Assembly (NCBI GenBank): GCA_032622095.1
Contig: CP136063.1
Span: forward strand, 83,429,980 to 83,493,979
Source: Siphonodentalium dalli
Lineage: Eukaryota > Mollusca > Scaphopoda > Gadilida > Siphonodentaliidae
Direction: 5' to 3'
DNA length: 64,000 nucleotides
The notes beneath the pieces are model-generated. The model made no database searches and had not been told where the DNA came from. It saw only the letters and a program-made list of their open reading frames with translations. Positions 12,831 through 23,840 of the stretch are shown piece by piece (position 1 is the stretch's first letter; each line of letters starts with the position of its first letter). The translations under genes were made by a program, and so were the position numbers.

Positions 12831-13055
12831 TAATATGTCTTTAAGCAAAATCTATATTTTAATTCCGGTAGGACATTTTATAATTAGTACAGGCAGGATT
12901 AATATCTGGTATCTGTTCTTTGTCTCTATATAGTTTGAAATCTATGAATAGATTCAAAACCTCGAAAAAGAAAAAAACAAGAACGCCGAAAAAAAAATCT
13001 AAGTGCACAAAACCTTGTATCGGGCGGGTCACGGGGCAGCACACCGGATTTCCCA

Positions 13056-13274
13056 TTGGCTGAGCGGTGTAATAAGACCAGTAGATTCCGAATCTGCAAT
13101 AACAATATTTCCCGCCAAAACTGTCGCTACCAGGTCTTGGAAGCTCACCGACGATATGCAAGATTGTCAATGAATCCGTTAACATATTCACGATGGTCCT
13201 GGTTAAAAATGTGTCTGATTCCATTGGATAATACAGGCGTTCATAGTATAGTCGGCCCTCGATCGCATTTGTGA
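13056..13274 (+). pseudogene. LINE fragment, opposite orientation
   Basis: The plus-strand peptide contains NCRYQVLEAHRRY, nearly the same as NCRYEVLEAHRRY in the minus-strand fragment at 12.3 kb. Two copies of the same retrotransposon therefore lie in opposite directions 0.8 kb apart. The surrounding residues do not extend into a recognisable polymerase. Confidence 0.6.
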
Positions 13275-13966
13275 TTTCTTGTGGGTTTCTTAGTGTGGTT
13301 CAATCGAACGTGAAAAAACCCATATATTTATCGGAATTACATTTCGCTTTCCGTCTATTCAATAGTCTGAAAAGTTGCTACTGATTCATTTCCGTAGCGT
13401 TGTCTATATGTGGTCGTTCTGATCTGACAAATATTTCGTGTTACATTTACGAAATGCACAGTTTGCGGATGTTGTATAGTGGGTGTATGACACATATTGT
13501 CTTATCTGCGGGGTTTACCTTCTGACTTTCCATATGCGCCTGAAGCTACACATGTGTACATGTTCAAAGTTTATCATTCCAAATTGTTAACATGAGATTT
13601 AAACGACTTAATTCTGCATGGGGAACGAAGAGCGTTGATGCCGAATCAATGGTCTCCTCGATACCCGAGTCATATTTGTCAAGACTGTCCACCACAGCCA
13701 TTTTTCAGATGCCTTTTTATCATCTTATAACAATGCATTGTCAATTTTTGTATACGGGGGAGGGGCTGCCGGAGTTGAAATTGTGCCCCGATCCCCTTTG
13801 TATATGTGTATGCGAATAAAAGTAAGTGAATAAAGGACGATTCCATTGTATGCGTTGATAAATGTGCGTATATGGGAGAATCCATTCATTAAAGAAAGTG
13901 GTAATATGTCAAATTTGCGGGTACAATTTTATTACCACGTCAGTTGTTGTGATTATTGTTTGGTAC

Positions 13967-14202
13967 ATGTAACTAGCTCATTTTGATACTTGTTATATAC
14001 CCACTGCAAGAAGTTGTCATCACCACACTCATCACCACACTCATAACTGCGCTTGCAACATCCATGCTATCCACCCTCACGAGGTGACCACCCTCGTTCT
14101 GACATACAGCCTGGGCATCAGACTGATTGAGGGGTGCTTCTTCAAGTCTGATGCAAATCTCCTTGGCACCGGCGACCTTCAACTCGTAGTTTGTTGGACA
14201 AA
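13967..14202 (-). CDS. Secreted PAN-EGF-lectin protein, exon 4: N-terminal half of the C-type lectin domain
   Basis: On the minus strand a strong acceptor (TTTTTCTCTCAG) precedes base 14202. Joined to the last G of exon 3, the frame reads VCPTNYEL, then EICIRLEE, SDAQAVCQNEGGHLVRVDS, a typical start of a C-type lectin domain with its paired cysteines and the GGHLV strand. The next lectin-like segment, DDNFLQWVYNKYQNEL at about 14027-13980, is in another frame. Between them lies a 12-bp tandem duplication (ATGAGTGTGGTG twice). Either an indel breaks the exon or the true boundary differs. The 3' limit given here is a guess at a weak phase-1 donor that would join well to exon 5. Confidence 0.6.
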
Positions 14203-14407
14203 CTGAGAGAAAAACATGAACACATATATCGTAATCTATTTATAGTTATTCCATGTTGGAACACTGCGGATGAAAAAACAAAATCAATATCAACATAGAA
14301 CAAAATAGCGGATAGAATGATATGGTAAAATAGTTATGGACCTAGTTCCGGCCAACTATATATAGTTACATCATGTGAAGTTAATGTTTGGTGAAGCACA
14401 GGGGCTT

Positions 14408-14600
14408 GTAACGCGCCCTGCTGCCAGCCAGCCCATTGAACTGCCCCTATATGCCGACGCTCTATATATGCACCTGCTTCACTTTAATGGTAAATGATTA
14501 TTATAGTACCATTAACGCGAAGCAGGCACGTATATATAGTCGGTGTATAGGCCATAGGGGCGGTGCAATGGGGGGGGGGGGGGGTAGCGGAGCGCGTTAC
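14408..14600. mobile_element. Foldback element with GTAACGCGC ends
   Basis: GTAACGCGC at the left end pairs with GCGCGTTAC at the right end. Inside, GCCCCTATATGCCGACGCTC pairs with GTCGGTGTATAGGCCATAGG-type sequence, and TAATGGTA with TACCATTA at the tip. Almost the whole 193 bp is hairpin, broken by a long G run. It is non-coding. Confidence 0.65.
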
Positions 14601-14934
14601 AGACACATGTGGGTGAAGACACCTGTACGTAAAGTTAATTTAGACATCTGTGAATGCAAACAACCTATTCAGCAATTGGTTTCGATATTATTCAAGTTAT
14701 CACAGAGCACTTCTTCCAAGAAAATAATCTGCAATACCCTAATAAGGGCCGTCACTTAAACATATATTTTATTTAGATACAAATGCCCCCCCCCCCCCCC
14801 CCCACTGAACGACATATTAACGGGACTCAATGCCTTCGAAGTGAGTTATTGCGAAATATCATTAAAGTCTGTAAAACAACCATCAGCAACAATTATATAC
14901 ATAAAACTAGATTGACTTTATTCTTATTTTCAGT

Positions 14935-15250
14935 ATTAATACATCTCCAAATTGTAAAAGGTACTCAATCCGAATTTTATTTGAATTTTTAGGTGGCCCA
15001 GTAAACAGTCAACGAGAAGAATTTCTTTGACCAAATTGCGGATGAAGATGGATAACTCTAAAATCAAGTGGCTTTTTTGTGTCAGATATTTTACAAACCG
15101 GCAAAATTTCGTTGAACAAAATGTTGAGAAATCACAGGTTTTGGACAATTTTATACTATAGTTGATTGTGGATAGCATTATTTTTGGGCAACTAATCGAT
15201 TCCAAATAAAAAAATTCTTCTCTTTTCTTTATAACATCGAATTCATCTGT
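14935..15250. repeat. Fragment of the AGGTACTC/TTAA foldback family (inverted)
   Basis: AAAGGTACTCAATCCG at 14956-14971 is the terminal motif of the family. The following sequence holds the inverse of GATTTTAGAGTTATCCATCT, AACATTTTGTTCAACGAAAT and AATCGATTA. The copy lacks its other terminus. Confidence 0.6.
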
Positions 15251-16585
15251 CATAACTTAATATGTATCACGCACACTTTTATATATAAAGTCTGTATAAC
15301 AGTATTTAATGTATTTATCGATGTATAATTTAATCATAGGCTGCCAATTCACGGAATTCTATAAATAATGGGTCGTCACTTAATTAGCAATTAAGATTAT
15401 TTCTCGATAAACTAAATTTAGGCGATAAACTTGCTGCCTGTTGCTGTGTGATTTTGGGACTTATGGTGGGTGGATGAAAGAAATAAAAAATATAATAATA
15501 ACCTAGCTTAATCGAAACAAAATAAATAGCTTTAATTCCAACTACCAAATAACCAATACGGTACCGACTACCGAGGTATAAATTGGAGGTACAAATGAGC
15601 CAGCTCCGTTTAATTCGATAATTTTAGTAGGTATATATCCTGTATACAACGCTCAATGTCGCAATATTAAGAGCGACAGATTTTCTTTATTGCGCTATAT
15701 AATCGCGCTTTTTTCCAAATTAAGCGCGCTAAATATCGCAATAAAGGCGCGCCTCAATTTACCACTTCTTCTGACTGGTACGGTATATAGAATCTTTGAT
15801 GTGATTTCTTGCTTCACATAATCGTTAAAATTATAAATTTTTCGAATCACGTACCTTGTCGTTATTAGAGAATTATTAAAAATTAAAAGATATATTGATC
15901 GAGGATAAACATTTTTGCTGCACAAGCCACATAAGATTTCTCAACACAGTAGAAAGAAGCAACCACCATCGTCTTCGATAGGCCCCGCGTCGTTGGAGTG
16001 GTCGACGTTTTCTAAAATATTTTTAAGTGCGAATATGGAGAGGAGATGCTTGACTCGAGAACCAGAGAAACGCGTCTGAAGGACCGGTACCCGGATTCTA
16101 AAGAGTTGGACAATTTAAATTTATTATTTTCAAGAGACGGCCAAAGTGACGTATGTGGTACGTATTTCTGAAAGTGCTCAAACAACACTCTTTAATCTGC
16201 ACATTGATTTCTTGCACAGACCGGCGGAATTCAGAGCCGGAGTACACTTGTGCTACTTATTTACGCTGGTCTTCAAAAAGTACCACTAGCTCTGGGTACT
16301 CAATACCACAGCTAGGCGACATCATCCAGCTAACAAATAAACCAGGCTCTGTTGATTTTTCTATCAACAAAACGAGTCTACGTTAAAAAAATCTTTCCAA
16401 ATATTTTCTTAAACGGACGTAGCTCATTTTAATCCCCAAAATGATGTATGTAATTAGGTAGTATCTAGTGCCAATATGCATGTAGGTGGATACATACTTT
16501 ATGCCGATGTAAAGATCTAAAATACTCTTAAAAATAAAATCATTAAAATTTCCAGCTGTTTTAACATATAAGTCAGACAAGTTGA

Positions 16586-16835
16586 GACAACGCTCTTCAT
16601 TTACACAATAGCATGGATGGACTAGTTAACAATGCACGCTCTTTATTTACCCAATATCAGGAATGGACTAGTTAACAATGAACGCTCTTTATTTACCCAA
16701 TAACAGGAATGGACTAGTTAACAATGAACGCTCTTTATTTACACAATAGCAGGAATGGACTAGTTAACAATGAACGCTCTTTATTTACCCAATAACAGGA
16801 ATGGAATAGTTAACAATGAACACTCTTTATTGTTC
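16586..16835. repeat. 46-bp tandem repeat, about five units
   Basis: Each unit reads AACGCTCTTTATTTACCCAA, then AACAGG, then AATGGACTAGTTAACAATG, with few changes between units. The array ends in CACTCTTTATTGTTCG. It lies inside intron 3 and has no coding meaning. Confidence 0.85.
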
Positions 16836-17189
16836 GATGCTGAATATGTTTTTCAAAGAATTTAATAAACAAGAATTATTGTGAGGGGCATGTGGGACGC
16901 AATATGACACAACCGATCATTATTAGGTGTAATTTGGGGTTCCGAGCTACTGTGACTTTAACCCTTTCAAGGCCGGAGCTGCACTGGTGCAGCATTACAT
17001 ATCTAGTGCCAGTGCATTCTCTCATACATGCGAGTCTCCCATATAGGTAGCATCGCATATAGAGGAAACTGCACTGCTTATAATGTCAAGGTTTAAAGAT
17101 ACGCGGTCCGATTTGACACGAAATTAACCAAAATGGACACCAGCCAAACTTCAGTTTACCATGCAGTCAAATGAAATTGAAAACTACAT

Positions 17190-17430
17190 GCAATCCGCAT
17201 GAATCGATTAATTACAACAAAATAATGCTAACCACTGTCAACTATGGCATCACATTTCACAATAAGTGTTATTTATCAACATTTTGTTCAACGAAATATG
17301 GCCGTATTATCACTTGAGTATCACGAAATTTTGTCGTATTACCACTTGATTTTAGAGTTATCCATCTTCATCCGCAATTTTGTCCGAGACCGTCCCTTTG
17401 ACGACGGTTTTCTGGGCCACAAATAATTGC
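17190..17430. repeat. Fragment of the AGGTACTC/TTAA foldback family
   Basis: The internal landmarks CGATTAATTACAACAAAATA, ACTGTCAACTATGG, CATTTTGTTCAACGAAAT and TTAGAGTTATCCATCTTCAT are present in family order, without the termini. A degenerate 69-bp-type hairpin lies just upstream at about 17009-17076. Confidence 0.55.
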
Positions 17431-17837
17431 ACATCTCGAGAAATAACTTCAAACATCGATATCTGCTCACTCTGAGCTTTTGTATTCCTCGAATCAATAA
17501 GCTTTTACGAAGCCAAAGATATAGTAATTTAGGAGCGTTAATTCGGATAATGAATATTTAAATTTGTTTACTTCTAGCTAATAGGCGTAGGAGTTGTCGG
17601 CCGGAATATCTTGCGCTACAACGTCGGACAACTTCAGACTAATTCGATCGGATTCAGCCAATTTCCAAATAAATATGGACAGTTTAGTTTTTCAGAATAA
17701 TGCTGAATGAATCAAACGGTCTTTAATAAAATCACGTGAGAAAAGCTTACATTAAGTACGTGATGGCAGTGATCAGAGCAGCTCAGCGAGGGGACAGAAC
17801 TCATGACTTGCAGTTTGGTCAACATCTTCTCTATTAA

Positions 17838-18315
17838 AGGCCCACTTAATTTTCGAACCCCCAGATTACTTTATATAAAATATATGCCATATTATATACC
17901 ATTTGAAAGAGGAAGCTCCAACACATTGTATTATCAACTTACCCGGTGTTATAAACTGTGAACATGTTATTTTTGTTGAGTTTTGTCATCAAGATTGAAG
18001 TAAAAATCAGTATTATCATAGATGATTTTTAGTCTATGGTATTATTTTCAATGCAGGGGGAATAACTCTATATATTAAAGATAGAGTTCTTCCCCTTTCA
18101 TTGAAAAAGTTTGAATTCTGTTGCATTCTGGGTTTCAGAGGGGGGAAGTCTTCAGCAGTTTTCTATTTCTCTGTGGGCATCTTCCGACACACAGATGTTT
18201 CAAATAGTGATGAATTATAGTATTTTAATCATATTTTATGGCATAGATTGTTATTAAAACCGTATATCAAGTCACTATACAAAAATAATCTGAGACTCGA
18301 AAATTGAGTGGGCCT
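17838..18315. mobile_element. 478-bp MITE with TTAA target duplication
   Basis: The element begins AGGCCCACTTAATTTTCGA and ends TCGAAAATTGAGTGGGCCT, and TTAA flanks both ends (17834-17837 and 18316-18319). TTAA duplications are made by piggyBac and Kolobok transposases. The AGG start favours a Kolobok-type relation, but no transposase is encoded. An inner hairpin (AATAACTCTATATA/TATAGAGTTCTTCC-like) lies near 18060-18100. Confidence 0.8.
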
Positions 18316-18487
18316 TTAACAGTCGATATATATGAGCATGAATATCTTCTATGAAATGGATCTAATTATTTAATGAAATAGAAATTGAAAGGGGTACGTA
18401 ACTTTAAATTATCTTTTTTGCCATGGTGTTTAAACGTGAACACAAATGGAAGAACTTATCACAGAGATGAATTGAGTGTTCACTTAC

Positions 18488-18578
18488 CTGCAGTCTCACA
18501 GTGATCACCAACGTAGTGTCCTTTGCATGCACATGTTTTTCCCTTTATCAGCGACCCACCGTTCAAGCAGAAGTAGAC
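18488..18578 (-). CDS. Secreted PAN-EGF-lectin protein, exon 3: EGF-like module
   Basis: The minus strand has a clear acceptor (ATACATCCAG) before 18578 and a consensus donor (GTAAGTG) after 18488. The 91-nt exon enters in phase 0 and leaves in phase 1. It encodes VYFCLNGGSLIKGKTCACKG followed by HYVGDHCETA. The CxNGG, TCxC and GDxC spacing is that of the C-terminal part of an EGF-like domain, a small disulfide module found in extracellular proteins. Only four cysteines fall in this exon, so the module is short or uses cysteines from the previous exon. The phase-1 exit matches the phase needed by the lectin exon downstream. Confidence 0.8.
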
Positions 18579-19352
18579 CTGGATGTATAGGGGAAATATC
18601 GATGCATCGTCGGATTTGACAACAAAATTTAAAAACAAAAATAATCCTGCGCAAATTTTATGCTTACCATGCAAACAAACATGGAAATATTTGCAGTCAA
18701 ATATCGTAACAGACATGTATACTAAGAAGGCCCACCATGCAGAGCATCAAAAAATAATACGGTCCTAATAAAGACATATTATGGACTTGTTCGAGTGCGA
18801 CAAACTTATAAGTTAGTTGTCAGGCTCTGTTTGCCAACCTGTGGAATGTAGCATTCTACTAACATCGCTGAAAATTTCAAAGAAATCGACCATACCACTT
18901 CATAGAAAACGTCGTCTGAACTACACTCAATTGTAAATATTTACATCTCAATTCGGGACGCAACAATCGGCGATAAACAAACGCAAAAGATTTCGCCATC
19001 TAGCGCCATTGCATTTAATTAATATATAAGAATGACGGTGTGTGTTGTTAATTTGGATTAATATTCGTAAAAATAACTACTTTCAGCAAGATTATTCTCC
19101 ATTTCTATTTGATCACCATACCAGAGTTTTTCCACATAACTTTATAACATAAGATAACATAAGATTATTAATATTTTGGAAACGCGCTTTAACCCTTTCT
19201 ACACTAAATACTCATTGAAGATGAAATGTTCAAATAATAAATCCAACAAATTTTACCCAAGATAAAAACTGGATAGTAAAAGTAAAAACAAAATATAATT
19301 ATAATACATTGTAGCGCTACAATGTATGATAATTATATATTTTTTGTATTAC
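18579..19352. other. Intron 2 of the PAN-EGF-lectin gene
   Basis: This 774-bp interval between exons 2 and 3 holds copy B of the repeat also seen at 12540-12830 (here about 18785-19085, inverted) and AT-rich sequence. No exon was seen. Confidence 0.65.
18785..19085. repeat. Dispersed repeat, copy B (inverted relative to copy A)
   Basis: ATCTCAATTCGGGACGCAAC and AATGTAGCATTCTAC are the reverse complements of landmarks at 12540-12830. The repeat fits within intron 2 and is non-coding. Confidence 0.6.
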
Positions 19353-19598
19353 CTTTTTCACTAGCACCCAGCCTGGAGTCACTGGTAGCTCGGCGGTTAC
19401 ATTCTGAACCCACTGCTGTGACATTCGGCATTTCTTTGTGGCTGAGCGGTATGAAGCGACCAGACAATTCGAGTGGAGAGCACACCTTCGTTCACAGCCA
19501 GAATCGTCTGTATAATTCACTGCTTTCATAAATCCAACGCCTGTATCAGCGATCGCCCGATCCTCAGTTCTGTTCATAGGTGGTGCCTCAATGTCCGT
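19353..19598 (-). CDS. Secreted PAN-EGF-lectin protein, exon 2: second PAN/apple-like module
   Basis: The minus-strand acceptor (CTTTTACAG) precedes 19598, and the donor GTAATA follows 19353. The exon is 82 codons in phase 0 at both ends. It reads TDIEAPPMNRTEDRAIADTG, then an array of cysteines in CERRCALHSNCLVASY and KKCRMS, and ends GWVLVKK. The C-x3-C-x5-C pattern followed by a later C, and the final hydrophobic strand, match PAN/apple-like modules, which mediate protein or sugar contacts outside the cell. The same pattern occurs in exon 1 (CGAECSHRDQCVSALY, then HCDMS, FIQK), so the two modules look like an internal duplication sharing exon phase. Confidence 0.8.
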
Positions 19599-20197
19599 CT
19601 GTAAAAGTTTACGTTAGTAAAACCATACAAGAGGTTCACCACGGATGCTGGGATTCCCCATGGTGAAAATTGAGATATGGGTGGTCGGAAACCAAATTAT
19701 GAACAATTTTCAGATACACAAAGAGGGATAACTCTTGAAGGGAACATGCGAACAACGTCAATGAACCTTCTTTTGAAAGCCATCCTGATGCCAAACCTGC
19801 ATACCAAATTTCATCGAGATCCGATCACCCATGGTTGATATATATGAGGCGGACGGACAGACGGACGCATGTAATCCAGTATACCCGCATCTTTTGGGAT
19901 AGGGGTATAATTGTTAAGAGGTTGGTAAAAGGCAGGTTAGGAACTGCATGTTCTTCGTCCAAAAGGATAACATCAAGCCGTTAAGGTTGAAGAAAACTAA
20001 AATGTCGTGATTCCAGTTCAGCCAGTTCGCGTTTGATAGATATGGTTTGGCAACATAGATCTGCTGTACGTCTTTCGAGGTATACATAACCTGAGCCGCA
20101 TGTTGAACATACAAAACAAATTCGATCGTCCATATGTTCAGTGTGCGAAGATCGCCTCGCACAAACATCGCGTCAAAATCATTATTGGGGGCTCGTT

Positions 20198-20640
20198 AAA
20201 GGTACTCAATCCGATTCGATGGTCCCCATATCATCAGATTCCAGCAACAACATTTTTGTTAAATGCCGCTTCAGTTATCAGAATCGAGTAATTGCCCAAA
20301 AATAATTCTAAACACAGTCAACTATAGTATAACATTGCCCAATAACTTGTTATTTATCAACATTTTCTTCAACGAAATTTTGCCGGTTTGTCAAATATCT
20401 GACACAAAAAAGAAACTTGATTTTAGAGTTATCCAACTTCATCCGCAATTTGGTCAGAGAAAGTCTTCTCGTCGACTGTTTACTGTGGCACTTAATATTA
20501 TCGGTGGTGAAAAATAATAGATTTCAAACATCGATATCTGCATCACTCTGAGCTTTGATGGGTGGGTTCATCGACTCGAATCAAATATTTTTTACCACCG
20601 AAGCCAAGGAAATGGTAATTTGCTAGCGTTAATATCGAAC
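20198..20640. mobile_element. AGGTACTC/TTAA foldback family, one-armed copy
   Basis: TTAA followed by AGGTACTCAATCCGATTCG marks the left end. The interior follows the left arm of the 47002-47937 element: ATTGCCCAAAAATAAT, AACATTTTCTTCAACGAAAT, TTAGAGTTATCC. The right arm is missing. Confidence 0.65.
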
Positions 20641-21449
20641 ACGCGCATAATAAGAAGAAACACAAGTGTGTATGGGAGTGCGAGTCAGAACTGTCGGAGT
20701 CCATTTGAGAGGCCAGCGTCATCAGTAGAGTCGCCTCAAACAAGCAGTGGAACATACCAACCTACGACCAGTAGGTCTGTGACCACAGCCGGAGAAACAG
20801 TCAGCATCAGTGGAATCAACTGAGCAATCTGAAAGACCCTCAGACGGTTTACAGGAAGATGATATGGTATTATAGCCGAAAGCCGACTCAGGTAACGGCG
20901 ATAATGATGCTGGTACAGAACCGAGTGACACGGACAGAAGATATCCATCAACTGCTCTCACTGACAATATATTCACATGCGAAGAAAAATATAAAAAATT
21001 GAAGTCATTTTTGGACAGTGGCCAGGAGATACTAGAAATACTGACAGAACCCACCAGAGACGTATCCGTATACAATGTGTTGCCGGAGATTAAAACATTA
21101 CCAACAATTTCAATAGCCTAGGTGTAACTCGGATGTCACAAACTGGAGGCGGCATGTGGTAATTCATTAACCAACATAAGCTCAAACACATTTCAGAGGA
21201 TGACATTCAACGAGATCTGCATGGTGGATCAGCTAGACGAGCAAGTGATACAAGAAAACTAAGATGCATGCATCAGGTCGGCCGTGAACTATCTACCATA
21301 GAATTGTTGTAGCTATCGATTATACATTTTGGAACACCTGTCTGTATGTATGTGTGTATGCATGAATGCATGTGTGTATGTGTTATAGACTCTAACACTG
21401 CTCGACTGATCCGACTCGGATTTGGTATTTAACGTGTCAACTTGACCTC

Positions 21450-21960
21450 GCTCATAGGCATGTTTCTGGACCTTGACCGATCCGACTAAAAATTTGTGTG
21501 TAGGACTACTTCGATCCCGGGAGCAATATTGACGGGTCCAATTTCACGTGGGACCATGTTCTCGAACGTGCTGATGTAGGCATGTTTCTGGACTATTTGG
21601 ACGGGTCAAATCTTGATCCCGACCTGACTTTGACATTCAAAAAGATCAATTCAAGGTCAAATCTGGTAAAACGAAGTATTTCAACGAAATATAATACCTA
21701 CTGTTACTTTTGTCCCAGGAGTGTTTCGGGTGGGTCAAATTATGACCCTGACCTGATCTTGACATTCAAAATTGTCAATTCAAGGTCAAATCGGGTAAAG
21801 CCGGGCGGATTTCGACGGGTACTTTTGTCGTGACTTTTGTCCGGGGAGTGTTTTGGGCGGGTCAAATCGTGACCCGACATGACGTTCACCTTTAAAATGG
21901 TCAATTCAAGGTTAAATCGCGCAATTCTCCGAAAATCAGAGGGGAACACCCCGGACGAAG
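21450..21960. repeat. Three degenerate repeats of about 120-140 bp
   Basis: Units share GGCATGTTTCTGGAC or GGGAGTGTTT, then GGGTCAAATxxTGACCC, GACATTCAAA and TCAATTCAAGGTCAAATC. Open frames across them on both strands follow from the periodicity and do not look like genes. Confidence 0.6.
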
Positions 21961-22139
21961 TAGGGTCCACCAGCTACTATTATATATTTCTAGATTTAGT
22001 TACAAACTAAATACCTGTATATTGTACAAAGAAATGTTTGACAAATATATCTGTATCAATATTACCATACGGGTCATTAAAATAGATACGACGAAACAAA
22101 TTTTGAAGGGTGCATGGTATCAGGTAAATTTTTATATTT

Positions 22140-23560
22140 CAAATGATGACAGGAATGCGGAAAGTTGAAGTACCTACGTAATACTGGCTATCCGAATGAA
22201 GAGATATACATGTATATAAAAACCAAAATAGAAGATGACTGCTGGCGACAATGTTTTCCAAAAAAATTCAAAGCATTCGATAGCTCCCATCTAGTTGTCA
22301 GCCCGAAGATCAATATAAAGTGTGGTGACTATCAGATGAGGGATATGACTGTACAGTTGCTAAACAATTCAGTCACGCAAAAGAGGATCAAACAGTAAGA
22401 TACCAAATTGCTGCCTGTGGTAATGTTTTTTAACGAAATTCGGGAAAATTAGATTACTCTCCCCCTGGTTATCCAGAAGATCATTGTGGAATCTGGTGAC
22501 GATCGGACAAGGGGTGTCGTCTGTAGGATCAACCAAATTATTTAGCCATAAAAATAGTAAAATTCAAGATCACCGCTGGCAGTGATGTCTTCACAAGGAC
22601 AGCTTGAGAACAAAACATGGCTCACATCTAGCGGTGACCCAAACTATCCACATGAGAAAAAGTTCTCCAATAAAAGCTGGCTGCAGGGTGCGCCAATTGA
22701 TTCAAATTCGAAATTTAACAGGGTGTACTGCTTGTGGCCATGTTTTCCCCGCAAATTTGATAGATTGATGGACAAAACCACTGAAACCGTTGAATCAATA
22801 TACATGTATACATGGATTAATGTATATGCATTGTTATACACAGTACTGGTATATAAAGGTACTGAAAATAACAATATTACTAGTATACACAAAATAAACC
22901 ATATATCATGGCTATGGGTTCTAATATCCGAATATGACAGCTGATAACTTGGTGTGAATTGAAGAGTGGTGGTGTCTCACGCATATCTAACCCTCCATGT
23001 TAGAAACATGCCATTAAATGTCATAAGTATAATCTAGCTTGAGGACAGAAGTTATCCATAAAAACCCCCCTTAATTCAACCAGGTCCTCGCGCGATGTAT
23101 GGTCGATCACATGATGATCTAGGGGGGGGGGGGTTAGAATTGTTGTATAAAAACAGCTCTGCATGTAAATATAAAATAAAATAGTGCTACATCTTATTAC
23201 AGATTATTGCCATATATAATCAGTGACTATACAGACAGTCTGACAAAATAAAGTTTCAGTGACACTCTATCCGAAGAGGGGAATAATTCCATCTGTTACA
23301 GTCAATGGAGCAATTATGAATCTGGAAAGGTGAAATTTCTAAGTAATACTAGATATCGACATGACGCGATAAAATATAACGTAAATGCAATATGGCCGCT
23401 GGCGACCATTTTTTCCTATAAAATTAAAAAAATATTTGATAGCTCTCATCTGATAGATCAATATCAAGATAAATATTAAGTTTAGTGATGATCGGATGAG
23501 TGAAGTGGACTGTGCTAAACGGTTTAGTAATGCTTAAAAAGATTTTTACCTTAATATTTT
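22140..23560. repeat. Dispersed repeats with CTGGCGACAATGTTTTCC-like cores
   Basis: Related segments at about 22160-22400, 22410-22800 and 23330-23530 share GTGAAATTxCTAAGTAATAC-type starts, GCTGGCGACxATxTTTTCC, TTTGATAGCTCxCATCTG and GATCAATAT. Together they look like fragments of one transposon family. No intact coding region is present. Confidence 0.5.
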
Positions 23561-23840
23561 TATGTTCACTTTATAAACTTCACTGAGTCATCTTTGTCAT
23601 GTATTGAGTTTGATATCTGTTGTTAATAGTTTATAAATCATGTATGTCTCATGTTTGTTATTTTAATTTATGTGTTTATTATCATTAAATAAAGTTGAAT
23701 TCCTTAAAAAGAATCTTACCTCAATGTTTTTATGTTCACTTTATAAACTCCACTGAGTCATCTTTGTCATGTATTGAATTTGATATCTTTTGTTAACAGT
23801 TCATAAATTATGTATGTCTCGTGTTCGTTATTATATTATA
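23531..23840. repeat. Tandem duplication of a 170-bp AT-rich unit
   Basis: CTTAAAAAGA, TTTTTATGTTCACTTTATAA, GAGTCATCTTTGTCATGTAT and TATGTATGTCTC occur twice in the same order. AAATAAAGTTGAATTCC at the junction resembles a polyadenylation signal, so the unit may derive from a 3' end of a transcript. Confidence 0.7.

Larger units (their letters stand above)
7538..13966. other. Intron 4 of the PAN-EGF-lectin gene, repeat-filled
   Basis: The interval between the two lectin exons holds no supportable host exon. It contains the CCAAC-rich degenerate repeats, poly-C runs, a 1.6-kb foldback, the paired hairpins and two LINE scraps in opposite orientation, each listed separately. The upper boundary depends on the uncertain exon 4 donor. 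Confidence 0.55.
14203..18487. other. Intron 3 of the PAN-EGF-lectin gene
   Basis: Apart from the listed MITEs and the 46-bp tandem array there is no supportable exon. The interval carries long G and C runs near 14570-14583 and 14784-14803 and a GCGC-rich AT/GC-alternating patch at about 15665-15760. A 77-codon open frame at 16153-16386 has no recognisable domain. Confidence 0.5.

Noticed and set aside
16153-16386. 77-aa open frame near 16.2 kb
   Set aside because: Part of it looks serine- and threonine-rich, but there is no domain and no splice-site support on the plus strand inside a minus-strand intron.
20620-21075. Overlapping frames on both strands rich in serine
   Set aside because: No domain, no consistent splice sites and no homologous block recognised. 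They probably belong to decayed repeat sequence.
22582-22944. 120-aa open frame in intron 1
   Set aside because: It overlaps dispersed repeats with the same non-coding core seen nearby and has no domain.
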